A stretch of 35,507 nt of DNA from contig JAPLLA010000032.1 of the NCBI GenBank assembly GCA_026387795.1, positions 1 through 35,507 on the forward strand, read 5' to 3'. Positions 8,575-16,214 of the stretch are shown here, piece by piece. Every line of letters starts with the position of its first letter. Within the stretch, counting starts at the first letter, position 1. Origin of the DNA: Candidatus Saganbacteria bacterium (GTDB lineage Bacteria > Margulisbacteria > WOR-1 > JAPLLA01). Below the pieces are notes generated by a model that worked only from the letters and a program-made list of their open reading frames with translations, was not told the origin of the DNA and ran no database searches. A program made the position numbers and the translations under genes.

Positions 8575-8793
8575 ATGCCAGTACCAAAGAAAAGACATTC
8601 GCGTTCCAGACAGGGAAAAAGGAGAAACGCAAATTGGAAGTTGGAATTGCCAACGCTTGTTAAATGTGTCAATTGCGGAGCACCGGTCCCGCCTCACCAC
8701 GCATGTACAGAGTGTGGCTTTTACCGCGGCCGCGCAGTAATCGCAATCAAAAAAGACAAAAAAGAGAGCAAAGCCCAAAAGGAGAAGAAGTAG
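8575..8793 (+). CDS. rpmF: 50S ribosomal protein L32
   Basis: L32 is a small zinc-ribbon protein of the large ribosomal subunit. The N-terminus MPVPKKRHSRSRQGKRR is diagnostic, and the four zinc cysteines C31, C34, C44 and C47 are all present. The lysine-rich tail makes it 72 residues, slightly longer than the usual 55-60. It sits between the DUF177 gene and plsX, the classical order linking ribosome and phospholipid synthesis. A GGGGAATAATT stretch 5' of the ATG supplies the ribosome site. Confidence 0.97.
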   Translation: MPVPKKRHSRSRQGKRRNANWKLELPTLVKCVNCGAPVPPHHACTECGFYRGRAVIAIKKDKKESKAQKEKK

Positions 8794-8795
8794 TT

Positions 8796-9782
8796 TTGAT
8801 TCGCATTGCTGTTGATGCTATGGGGGGAGACCATTCCCCTGCAGAGACTGTAAAAGGTGCAGTAGCAGCTGCTAAAGAATTTTCTTTTCAAATAATTTTG
8901 GTGGGACAAGAAGCGGTTATTAAAAAAGAGCTCTCTAAATACCCCGCATTTTCCAACATCTCAATTAAAAATGCTTCTGAAACCATTGGAATGGACGAAG
9001 CCCCTGCTTCCGCAGTAAAACAAAAAAAAGATTCCTCTTTAAACGTTGGCATCGCACTGGTTAAAAACAAAGAAGCAGACGGTTTTGTTTCTGCCGGCAA
9101 CACCGGAGCACTCATGGCAGCGGCTTTATTCGGCTTAGGCCGGATCAAAGGGATAGAACGTCCAGCTATTGCCACGGTTTTCCCAATTGCAGACGGCAGG
9201 ATTTTGCTTTTGGATATGGGGGCAAATGTAGACTGCAAGCCGCAACACTTGCAGCAGTTTGGCAGAATGGGCAGTCTATATGCTGAAAAAGTATTGCATA
9301 TTAAGAACCCCAGAGTTGGGCTTTTAAATATTGGAGAAGAAAAAGAAAAGGGGAACGAACTAACTCAAGCAGCCTGGCCTTTGCTTAAAGGTTCCCCGAT
9401 CAACTTTATTGGCAATGTTGAAAGCAAGGAAATTTTGTCCGGTACGGTAGATGTAGTGGTTTGTGATGGCTTTGTTGGCAACCTAATCTTAAAGTTTAGT
9501 GAATCTTTAGCAAAACATATTATTAATATGCTTAAAAAAGAAGTAAAAAAGAATCTCATTGCACAATTAGGAGCGCTCATGCTATTGCCATCGCTGCGTA
9601 ATCTTAGAAAAATGGTGGATTACGATGAGCAGGGGGGGGCGCCATTTTTGGGTGTGAACGGAGTTTGCATTAAAGCCCACGGCAGGTCCAAAGCTAAAGC
9701 GATTAAAAATGCAATCCGGGTAACCGGAGAAGCAATTTCCGAAAACATGATCACCTGTCTTTCGGCATCGGAGAATAAATAA
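8796..9782 (+). CDS. plsX: Phosphate acyltransferase PlsX
   Basis: PlsX makes acyl-phosphate from acyl-ACP, the first step feeding phosphatidic acid synthesis. The N-terminus IRIAVDAMGGDHSP is diagnostic, as are SAGNTGALMAAA and VVCDGFVGNLILK. The reading frame stays open far into rpmF, but the family starts at this motif, so I place the start at TTG 8796, two nt after the rpmF stop and behind AAGGAGAAG. That gives 328 residues, the normal length. The stop shares one base with the fabH start. A peripheral membrane location is expected from the family. Confidence 0.95.
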   Translation: MIRIAVDAMGGDHSPAETVKGAVAAAKEFSFQIILVGQEAVIKKELSKYPAFSNISIKNASETIGMDEAPASAVKQKKDSSLNVGIALVKNKEADGFVSAGNTGALMAAALFGLGRIKGIERPAIATVFPIADGRILLLDMGANVDCKPQHLQQFGRMGSLYAEKVLHIKNPRVGLLNIGEEKEKGNELTQAAWPLLKGSPINFIGNVESKEILSGTVDVVVCDGFVGNLILKFSESLAKHIINMLKKEVKKNLIAQLGALMLLPSLRNLRKMVDYDEQGGAPFLGVNGVCIKAHGRSKAKAIKNAIRVTGEAISENMITCLSASENK

Positions 9783-10750
9783 TGGCTAGAAGAGCAGCAA
9801 TTATCGGAACAGGTTCTTTTTTCCCTCCAAAGGTTGTTACAAATAACGATTTAACTAAAGTGGTAGAGACTTCCGATGAGTGGATCCGTAGCCGTTCCGG
9901 GATTGAAGAAAGGCATGTTACAGATTACGCAACCGCAACTTCTGATCTGGCAACCGAAGCAGGCAAGAAAGCGCTTGCAGCATCTGGGGTTGATCCTCTT
10001 TCCGTAGAATTAATTGTGGTGGGGACCACTTCTCCGGATACGCTTTTTCCTTCGGTAGGAGCAATCCTGCAGGATCGCTTGGGCTTAAAAAAAGCGGTAG
10101 CTTTTGATGTTTCCGCAGCTTGTTCCGGCTTTAATTATGCCTTGACCATTGCTTCGGCTTTTATAGAAAACGGTACCTATAATAATGTATTAGTGGTTGG
10201 AGCAGATACGCTTACCAAATATGTGGATTGGACAGACCGTAGCACTTGTGTGCTTTTTGGGGATGCAGCTGGAGCAGTAGTTTTGACCGCAAAAGAAGAT
10301 GGTTCCGGGGTCTTATCTAACTATCTGTATACAGATGGGGCAGGTGGAAAAGACCTGGTAATGCCTGGCGGGGGTTCGCGCGATCCAGAGATGAGGAATG
10401 GACGTTTTATAAAAATGAACGGGAAAGAAGTGTTTAAGTTCGCAGTGCGTGCTTTGGAAGCTTCTGTGGTTGAAGTTGTTAAAAAAGCAGGCTTGGAGCT
10501 TTCTCAAATTTCCTGCTTGATTCCGCACCAGGCAAATATTAGAATAATTGACCATGTAATCAAAAAGCTTGGTTTCCCGGCAGAAAAAGTGTTTGTTAAC
10601 TTGCAAAAATACGGTAACACTTCCGCTGCTTCTATTCCGCTAGCGCTGGATGAAGCAGTAAAAGCAGGGAAGATCAAAAAGGGAGACATAGTGGTTCTCG
10701 CTGGATTCGGAGCAGGATTGACGGCAGGAGCTAATGTGATCAAGTGGTGA
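9782..10750 (+). CDS. fabH: 3-oxoacyl-ACP synthase III (FabH)
   Basis: FabH starts type II fatty acid synthesis by condensing a short acyl-CoA with malonyl-ACP. The thiolase-fold catalytic triad is complete: C114 in AACSGF, H249 in PHQANIR and N279 in YGNTSAAS. The 322-residue length is standard. It overlaps plsX by 1 nt. Directly downstream lie a heptamer array and the acyl-CoA dehydrogenase/ETF genes, which could plausibly provide a saturated short acyl-CoA primer; that link is inference from position only. Confidence 0.97.
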   Translation: MARRAAIIGTGSFFPPKVVTNNDLTKVVETSDEWIRSRSGIEERHVTDYATATSDLATEAGKKALAASGVDPLSVELIVVGTTSPDTLFPSVGAILQDRLGLKKAVAFDVSAACSGFNYALTIASAFIENGTYNNVLVVGADTLTKYVDWTDRSTCVLFGDAAGAVVLTAKEDGSGVLSNYLYTDGAGGKDLVMPGGGSRDPEMRNGRFIKMNGKEVFKFAVRALEASVVEVVKKAGLELSQISCLIPHQANIRIIDHVIKKLGFPAEKVFVNLQKYGNTSAASIPLALDEAVKAGKIKKGDIVVLAGFGAGLTAGANVIKW

Positions 10751-10758
10751 GATTCAGG

Positions 10759-10874
10759 GTGAGTTGTGAGCAGTGTGTTGTGAGGCGAGTTGTGGGTTGT
10801 GAGTGTGGGATATAATAAGCCCACAACCCATTCCCATTACCCACCCCACAACTCATAACACATAACTCACAACA
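10759..10874. repeat. Inverted pair of heptamer arrays, GTGAGTT type, with internal TATAAT (locus D)
   Basis: Left arm: GTGAGTT, GTGAGCA, GTGTGTT, GTGAGGC at 10759-10786, a 5-nt phase break, then GTGGGTT and GTGAGTG (10792-10805). Right arm: CACAACT, CATAACA, CATAACT, CACAACA at 10847-10874, the inverse of the left. Between them lies TATAAT at 10811-10816, with only weak -35 candidates inside the left arm. The element separates fabH from the acyl-CoA dehydrogenase gene, where it could hold an internal promoter or a hairpin. Same architecture as locus A but a different 7-mer. Confidence 0.85.
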
Positions 10875-10896
10875 TTTTTAAAAAGGGAGGAAAACG

Positions 10897-12057
10897 ATGC
10901 TTGATTATCTATTGACTGAGGAACAGATTATGGTGAGGGATTTGGCAAGAAAAGTGGCGCGGGAAAAAGCGTTACCCAAAAGGGCGGAATGGGACGAAAC
11001 AGGGGAGTTCCCATGGGAGGCGTTAAAAGCTTTTTCCGACGCAGACCTTTGCGGGCTATACATTCCGGAAGAGTTAGGGGGCTTTGGACAAAGCGTATTT
11101 AACTTTTGCTTGGCAACAGAAGAAATCAGCCGCGTTTGCGGAGGAGTGGGAGTTACCTTTGCTGCATCCGCGCTTGGCTCTACTCCGATCCTTCTTTTTG
11201 GAACAGACGAACAAAAGAAAAAATATATGCCTCCCATTGCCAAAGGGACCAAACTTGCAGCTTTTGGCTTAACAGAAGCAAACGCAGGTTCCGATGCCGC
11301 AGGGATTGAAACGGTAGCAAAAAAAGACGGAGACTATTTTATTATTAATGGGACCAAACAGTGGATTACAAACGGAGGAGAAGCGGAAACCTATACCGTT
11401 ATCGCCATGACAGACAAAAGCAAAGGACCAAGAGGAGCTACTGCTTTTATAGTTGAAAAAGGTACCCCGGGTTTTACTTTTGGTAAAAAAGAAAACAAAA
11501 TGGGAATCCGCTGCAGCGCAACCCGCGAATTGGTTTTCCAGGATTGCAAAGTCCACAAGAGCCAAGTTTTGGGAAGAGAAGGAATGGGTTTTATTGTTGC
11601 AATGAAGACCTTGGACCTTACCCGTCCCGGGATTGGCGCTCAAGCAGTAGGGATTGCACAAGGTGCACTTGACGAAGCGATAAAATATGCCAGGGAAAGG
11701 GTGCAGTTTGGCAAACCGATCTCTTCTTTGCAAGCCATACAACACATGTTGGCAGACATGGCGACCTCGGTAGAAGCTGCCAGGGCATTGGTTTATGCCA
11801 CTGCCAGAATGATTGATGCAGGGCATAAAGACTATACCCTTCCTGCTTCAGAAGCCAAACTTTTTGCTTCTGACACAGCTATGAAGGTAACAATCGATGC
11901 CATCCAAGTATTGGGTGGATACGGCTACATGAAAGAATATCCGGTTGAGAAAATGGCAAGGGATGCTAAAATAACCCAAATTTACGAAGGGACCAACCAG
12001 ATCCAGCGTAATCAGATCGGGCTAGCCTTGATCAAAGAAAGTGCACAAAAAAAATAG
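10897..12057 (+). CDS. Acyl-CoA dehydrogenase, short-chain/butyryl-CoA type
   Basis: An FAD enzyme that interconverts acyl-CoA and 2-enoyl-CoA. The 386 residues cover the usual alpha, beta and C-terminal alpha domains. Visible motifs are LTEANAGSDAAG and QWITNGGEA around the FAD and substrate, and IYEGTNQIQR with the catalytic base E364 in the position used by short-chain and butyryl-CoA enzymes. It starts behind a strong AAGGGAGG site and is followed after 2 nt by etfB and etfA. With a ferredoxin-containing ETF it may work in the reducing direction (crotonyl-CoA to butyryl-CoA). Chain length is not provable from sequence alone. Confidence 0.93.
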   Translation: MLDYLLTEEQIMVRDLARKVAREKALPKRAEWDETGEFPWEALKAFSDADLCGLYIPEELGGFGQSVFNFCLATEEISRVCGGVGVTFAASALGSTPILLFGTDEQKKKYMPPIAKGTKLAAFGLTEANAGSDAAGIETVAKKDGDYFIINGTKQWITNGGEAETYTVIAMTDKSKGPRGATAFIVEKGTPGFTFGKKENKMGIRCSATRELVFQDCKVHKSQVLGREGMGFIVAMKTLDLTRPGIGAQAVGIAQGALDEAIKYARERVQFGKPISSLQAIQHMLADMATSVEAARALVYATARMIDAGHKDYTLPASEAKLFASDTAMKVTIDAIQVLGGYGYMKEYPVEKMARDAKITQIYEGTNQIQRNQIGLALIKESAQKK

Positions 12058-12059
12058 CC

Positions 12060-12848
12060 ATGGATATCATTGTTTGTATAAAACAAGTTCCGGATACTAC
12101 GGAAGTTAAGATCAATCCGGAAACCAATACTTTGATCCGCGAAGGGGTCCCTTCCATTATTAACCCTTTTGATGAAAACGCAGTAGAAGCTGCGCTAGTA
12201 CTCAAAGAAAAGCATGGCGGCAAAGTTACGGTTATTACCATGGGCCCGCCGCAAGCAGCAGAAGCACTCAAAGCTACCATTGCCATGGGGGCAGATGAAA
12301 TGGTTTTGGTTTCTGACCGCGCTTTTGCAGGATCAGATACTTGGGCTACTTCTTATACATTATCTCAAGCGATCAAAAAGCTGGGAAACTTTGATCTCAT
12401 TCTCTGCGGCAAGCAAGCTATTGACGGGGATACAGCACAAGTAGGGCCTGGGATTGCAGAATGGCTGGGGATTCCCCAAGTTACTTTTGCAGTTAAGCTT
12501 GAAGCAGACCCTGCAAATAAAAAGGTAAAAGTGGAAAGAATGTTGGAAGAAATAAACGAAATAGTAGAAGCTCCTTTCCCATGTGTGGTTACTGCTGTAA
12601 AACAGATGAATATTCCTCGTTTGCCGTCGCTTAAAGGGATGATGAGAGCAAAGAAAGCAGAAGTGAAAATTTTATCAGCCCAAGATATTGAGGCTGATCC
12701 TAAAAACCTAGGGCTCAATGGTTCTCCTACCAGCGTGGTAAGGATCTTTACTCCCCCGCCCAGAGGCGGCGGTGAAGTGTTGACTGGAGAAGCCGGTGAA
12801 ATTGTTGGCAAGCTTATTGGAAAAATTAAAGATAGGAAGATTATCTAG
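12060..12848 (+). CDS. etfB: Electron transfer flavoprotein beta subunit, bifurcating-type
   Basis: EtfB pairs with EtfA to pass electrons to or from acyl-CoA dehydrogenase. The 262-residue sequence opens with IVCIKQVPDTTEVKINPET and has VTVITMGPPQA, SDRAFAGSDTWAT and CGKQAIDGDTAQVGP, which recall the clostridial and Acidaminococcus bifurcating ETF group rather than respiratory ETF (from memory of those sequences). There is no clear ribosome site in the 2-nt gap, so coupling to the dehydrogenase is likely. The etfA ATG directly abuts its stop codon. Confidence 0.93.
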   Translation: MDIIVCIKQVPDTTEVKINPETNTLIREGVPSIINPFDENAVEAALVLKEKHGGKVTVITMGPPQAAEALKATIAMGADEMVLVSDRAFAGSDTWATSYTLSQAIKKLGNFDLILCGKQAIDGDTAQVGPGIAEWLGIPQVTFAVKLEADPANKKVKVERMLEEINEIVEAPFPCVVTAVKQMNIPRLPSLKGMMRAKKAEVKILSAQDIEADPKNLGLNGSPTSVVRIFTPPPRGGGEVLTGEAGEIVGKLIGKIKDRKII

Positions 12849-14084
12849 ATGAGCATCAAAATTCTATTAGATAAATGCACGGGTTGTTCTCTTTGTGTCA
12901 AAGCTTGCCCCTTTGCTGCAATCACTATGATCGATCGGCCGGCAGACGCGCCGGGAAAAGGTAAAAAAATCGCGCAGATCGATTTGGATGTTTGCACCCT
13001 CTGCGGTGCTTGCGTTCCGTCTTGTAAATTCAATGCCATTGACTTGAAAAAAGACCTGGGTGGCGGTGACATTGACCTTTCACACTATAAAGACGTTTGG
13101 GTTTTTGCCGAACAGCGCGAAGGCAAAGTCCAGTCAGTTGCTTACGAGCTGTTGTCCGAAGGCAGGCAATTGGCAGCTGATTGCGGGAGCTTGCTTTGCG
13201 CGGTGTTATTGGGCGATGCGAGCATTGAAGAAGAAGTTGACCAGCTTTTTAAATATGGTGCGCAAAAAGTTTATCTGGTTACGCATCCGGAATTAAAAGA
13301 TTATCGTACTGCGCCTTACACCAGAGCATTGGCTGAGGTGGTTACTAAACATAAACCAGAGATCATTTTGTTGGGTGCAACCACTCTGGGACGTGACCTG
13401 GCAGCGCGCCTTGCGATCCGGGTTGGTGCAGGGCTCACTGCTGATTGTACGGGCCTGGCCATAGACCCGGTCAAAAAACATCTTTTACAAACCCGCCCTG
13501 CTTTTGGCGGCAATATCATGGCAACTATTCAGACTATCCGCCATCGGCCGCAGATGGCAACTGTAAGAACAAAGGTCTTCAAAAAATCCCAAATCCAAAA
13601 TCCAAAATCCCAAGAAGGGAATGTGATCAGATTTACGCCGGTGATCGACCAAAACGATTTGGTGGTTAAGTTGTTGGATATAATCAAGGATGAGAGCGTA
13701 AAAGTTAATTTACAGGACGCGGAAATTATTGTTTCGGGTGGCCGTGGACTAGGAGAAGCCAAGAATTTTAAATTAATTGAAGAATTGGCAGCAGTATTAG
13801 GCGGAGCAGTAGGCGCATCCCGTGCAACAGTGGATGCGGGATGGATTTCTGCTCACCATCAAGTAGGCCAGACTGGGAAAACAGTTTGTCCCAAACTCTA
13901 CATTGCCTGCGGGATTGCAGGGAAAATCCAACACTTAGCTGGCATGCAGTCTTCGGATACTATTGTTGCTATTAACAAAGATCCGGACGCTCCAATATTT
14001 AAGGTTGCTCACTATGGCATTGTCGGCGACCTGTTTGAATATGTTCCGTTATTGACGAAAAAAATAAAGGAACTAAGGGGCTAA
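12849..14084 (+). CDS. etfA: Electron transfer flavoprotein alpha subunit with N-terminal 2[4Fe-4S] ferredoxin domain
   Basis: Residues 1-65 are a ferredoxin domain with eight cysteines in two CxxCxxCxxxC groups (C10/13/16/20 and C49/52/55/59). The ETF alpha N-domain follows (VWVFAEQ, LLGATTLGRDLAARLA), then the FAD domain (GGRGLGEAKNF, SRATVDAGW, QVGQTGKTV, YIACGIAGKIQH, INKDPDAPIF). At 411 residues the extra length over ordinary EtfA comes from the ferredoxin. The caffeyl-CoA reductase CarE subunit is a known example of this fusion. The linker before the FAD domain contains residues encoded by a heptamer array (13584-13611). It probably exchanges electrons with ferredoxin. The stop overlaps the fabD start by 1 nt. 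Confidence 0.95.
   Translation: MSIKILLDKCTGCSLCVKACPFAAITMIDRPADAPGKGKKIAQIDLDVCTLCGACVPSCKFNAIDLKKDLGGGDIDLSHYKDVWVFAEQREGKVQSVAYELLSEGRQLAADCGSLLCAVLLGDASIEEEVDQLFKYGAQKVYLVTHPELKDYRTAPYTRALAEVVTKHKPEIILLGATTLGRDLAARLAIRVGAGLTADCTGLAIDPVKKHLLQTRPAFGGNIMATIQTIRHRPQMATVRTKVFKKSQIQNPKSQEGNVIRFTPVIDQNDLVVKLLDIIKDESVKVNLQDAEIIVSGGRGLGEAKNFKLIEELAAVLGGAVGASRATVDAGWISAHHQVGQTGKTVCPKLYIACGIAGKIQHLAGMQSSDTIVAINKDPDAPIFKVAHYGIVGDLFEYVPLLTKKIKELRG
13584..13611. repeat. Four-unit heptamer array inside the etfA coding sequence (locus C)
   Basis: AAATCCC, AAATCCA, AAATCCA, AAATCCC in perfect 7-nt phase. Translated in frame it gives about KSQIQNPKSQ, an atypical hydrophilic linker between the ETF alpha N-domain and the FAD domain. 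It belongs to the same sequence class as loci A and B but has no inverted partner nearby. 28 nt is not a multiple of three, so flanking bases must compensate to keep the frame. Confidence 0.8.
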
Positions 14085-15010
14085 TGAGTATCGCGTTTGT
14101 GTTCCCAGGACAAGGTTCTCAAGTGGTGGGGATGGGGAAGGATTTGTTTGAAAATATTCCGTTGGCGAAAGAGCTCTTTGAAAAAGCAGATGCGGCATTA
14201 GGTTTTCCACTCTCAAAACTTTGTTTTGAAGGTCCGGAAGAAGAACTAAAAAAGACCGCGATTACCCAGCCCGCAATTTTGGCGGTGAGCACCATACTTG
14301 GCAAGCTCTTGCTAAATGCAGGTAAAAAACCGGAAATTGTAGCTGGACACAGCTTGGGAGAATATTCTGCACTGGTCATTGCAGGCGCCATTGATTTTGA
14401 AGATGCCATTAAGGTTGTACACTTAAGAGGTAAATTTATGCAGGATGCAGTTCCTCTTGGTAAAGGGGCGATGTCAGCAGTTTTAGGTGCAGACAGGGAA
14501 AAGCTGGTAGCAATTTGCAGGGAAGTCAGTGCTTCATCAGGTTTTGTACAAGCGGCAAATTTTAATTCCCCGGACCAAATTGTTATTTCCGGAGAAAAAG
14601 GTGCAGTAGAACTGGCAGGGGTAAAGCTTAAAGAAGCAGGAGCAAAAAAAATCATTCCTTTGGCGGTAAGCGCGCCTTTTCATTCTGCTTTAATGCAGCC
14701 TGCGCAGGAAAAACTGGCAGAAGAATTAAATAAAATTAATATTAAAGATGCCGGGATACCCGTTATCTCTAATGTTACGGCAAAGCCAATACAAAATGCG
14801 GCAGAAATTAAAAAACTATTAATAGAGCAGGTAACGCATTCGGTTTTATGGGTTGATTCTGTACAGGAAATGGTAAAATTAGGGGTGAGTGAGATTGTGG
14901 AGGTTGGGTCGGGGAAAGTTTTGGCGGGGCTGATCAAGAAAATCAGCAGCGGTATTGCTATTTATAATGTATCTGATGCAAATAGTTTAAAAGAGAGGTT
15001 AGAATCATGA
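14084..15010 (+). CDS. fabD: Malonyl-CoA:ACP transacylase
   Basis: FabD loads malonyl groups onto acyl carrier protein. The 308-residue protein has the oxyanion-hole motif FPGQGSQVVGMG at the N-terminus, the nucleophile S90 in GHSLGEYSALV, and the late histidine in SAPFHSALM. It starts at an ATG sharing one base with the etfA stop, and ends in a 4-nt ATGA overlap with fabG, so the ETF and FASII genes are tightly packed in one transcript. Confidence 0.97.
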   Translation: MSIAFVFPGQGSQVVGMGKDLFENIPLAKELFEKADAALGFPLSKLCFEGPEEELKKTAITQPAILAVSTILGKLLLNAGKKPEIVAGHSLGEYSALVIAGAIDFEDAIKVVHLRGKFMQDAVPLGKGAMSAVLGADREKLVAICREVSASSGFVQAANFNSPDQIVISGEKGAVELAGVKLKEAGAKKIIPLAVSAPFHSALMQPAQEKLAEELNKINIKDAGIPVISNVTAKPIQNAAEIKKLLIEQVTHSVLWVDSVQEMVKLGVSEIVEVGSGKVLAGLIKKISSGIAIYNVSDANSLKERLES

Positions 15011-15747
15011 AATTAAAAGATAAAGTTGCGCTTGTTACTGGTTCTGCCCAAGGGATAGGGCGTGCAGTAGCGGCTGCGCTAGCCCAAGAAGGAGCCAATG
15101 TTATTATTTCCGATGTGAACCTGGATTTGGCAACACAGACCGCACAAGAAATCACATCTTTGGGAGTTAAATCGCAGGCATATAAACTGAATGTCACCGA
15201 CCTGGCAGAAGTTGAAGCAACAGTTGCCCAGATGATCAAAGATTTTGGCAAGATCGATATTCTGGTTAATAATGCCGGGATAACCAAAGACAATCTCTTA
15301 ATGCGAATGAAGAAAGAAGAATGGGATGCAGTCATTGGCGTTAATCTTACCGGAGTTTTTAATTGTACAAAAGTGGTTGGTACCTTGATGATGAAAGCCC
15401 GCTACGGTAAAATAGTAAATATTGCCAGCATCGTTGGCCAGATGGGTAATTTTGGCCAGGCGAATTATGCGGCTAGCAAGGGAGGGGTCATTGCTTTTAC
15501 CAAGACCGTGGCCAAGGAGCTGGCCTCGCGCAATGTGACTGCCAATGCCATTGCTCCGGGCTTTATCCAGACAGCAATGACAGACAAGCTTTCTGACGAA
15601 GTGAAACAAAAAATGATGACCCAGATCCCGCTGGGAAAACTCGGATTGCCGGAAGATATTGCAAAAGCAGTGGTTTTTTTGGCGAGCGCGGACGCAGACT
15701 ACATTACCGGACAAGTTTTAGCCGTTAATGGCGGAATGTACATGTAA
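15007..15747 (+). CDS. fabG: 3-oxoacyl-ACP reductase
   Basis: FabG reduces 3-ketoacyl-ACP with NADPH. This 246-residue short-chain dehydrogenase has the cofactor loop TGSAQGIG, the NNAG motif, the active-site pair Y154 and K158 (YAASK), and the standard C-terminal ITGQVLAVNGGMYM. Start codon within the ATGA overlap with fabD. A heptamer element begins 5 nt after its stop and separates it from acpP. Confidence 0.97.
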   Translation: MKLKDKVALVTGSAQGIGRAVAAALAQEGANVIISDVNLDLATQTAQEITSLGVKSQAYKLNVTDLAEVEATVAQMIKDFGKIDILVNNAGITKDNLLMRMKKEEWDAVIGVNLTGVFNCTKVVGTLMMKARYGKIVNIASIVGQMGNFGQANYAASKGGVIAFTKTVAKELASRNVTANAIAPGFIQTAMTDKLSDEVKQKMMTQIPLGKLGLPEDIAKAVVFLASADADYITGQVLAVNGGMYM

Positions 15748-15752
15748 GGAGG

Positions 15753-15860
15753 AAATCCTAAATCCGAAATCCTAAATACTAAACAAATTCTAAATTCAAA
15801 AGTTTTTAAAATTTGAATTTAAAAGTTTTGAAATTGTTTAGGATTTAGATATTAGGATTT
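15753..15860. repeat. Inverted pair of heptamer arrays, AAATCCT type (locus B)
   Basis: Left arm: AAATCCT, AAATCCG, AAATCCT, AAATACT (15753-15780), then AAACAAATTC. Right arm: AATTGTTT, then AGGATTT, AGATATT, AGGATTT (15840-15860). The core is itself AT-rich and palindromic. It shares sequence and build with locus A more than 10 kb away. It lies in the gap between fabG and acpP, so it could form a hairpin in the operon mRNA just before the acpP ribosome site. Confidence 0.85.
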
Positions 15861-15887
15861 AGAGTTTTTTAAAAAGGGGGTGAGAGA

Positions 15888-16081
15888 ATGGACGAACAGA
15901 AAGCTTTTGAAGAGGTGAAAAAAGTAGTCGTGGAACAATTGGGCGTGGCAGAAGCAGAAGTAACGAAAGAAGCTTCTTTTGTAGATGACCTGTTAGCATT
16001 GAAATCCCGGACGAAGAAGCAGAAAAGATCAAGACCGTAGGAGATACAGTTACCTACATTATGGCGCATGGTAAGAAGTAG
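15888..16081 (+). pseudogene. acpP: Acyl carrier protein gene with internal deletion and frameshift
   Basis: A GGGGGTGAG ribosome site precedes an ATG whose product begins like an ACP ([20 protein letters not shown] ... EASFVDDL). After VDDL, near 15990-15997, the sequence jumps to the ACP C-terminal part in another frame ([20 protein letters not shown], ending at 16081). The original frame stops at 16040 after 50 residues. What is missing is about 19 residues, including the DSL motif whose serine carries phosphopantetheine. As written it cannot make a working ACP. Either the gene is broken and another ACP exists elsewhere, or the assembly lost bases here. The perfect preservation of the remaining codons favours a recent event or an assembly error. 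Confidence 0.85.
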
Positions 16082-16097
16082 TTTGTTTTGATTGCTG

Positions 16098-16147
16098 TGT
16101 AGCCAAGTAGCTACGGGGGATAGGTTCTTCTAAGATACTTGGCTACA
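16098..16147. repeat. Perfect 12-bp inverted repeat between acpP and fabK
   Basis: TGTAGCCAAGTA (16098-16109) and TACTTGGCTACA (16136-16147) are exact inverse complements with a 26-nt loop. There is no T tract, so it is not an ordinary terminator. It may be an mRNA hairpin or part of a dispersed repeat. Confidence 0.6.
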
Positions 16148-16151
16148 GGCA

Positions 16152-16190
16152 CCCTCCTTCGCTCCTCGACAAGCTCGGAGCTACGGAGGG
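16152..16190. repeat. GC-rich imperfect palindrome before fabK
   Basis: CCCTCC (16152-16157) pairs with GGAGGG (16185-16190), and the inner parts CGCTCC and GGAGCTAC continue the helix, giving about 12 of 14 pairs. It follows directly on the 12-bp inverted repeat. Together they fill the gap between acpP and fabK and lie just upstream of the fabK AAGGAG ribosome site (about 16202). Confidence 0.5.
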
Positions 16191-16214
16191 CGAGTCCTAT
16201 AAAGGAGCATAGAA

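Noticed and set aside
8664-8795. PlsX frame open upstream to an ATG at 8664 inside rpmF
   Set aside because: The added residues are out-of-frame rpmF sequence and do not match PlsX; the family begins at the IRIAVDAMGG motif, so TTG 8796 is the better start.
15888-16040. A real 50-residue protein
   Set aside because: Its second half is acpP read in the wrong frame; the true C-terminal codons are in the other frame, so it is a broken acpP.
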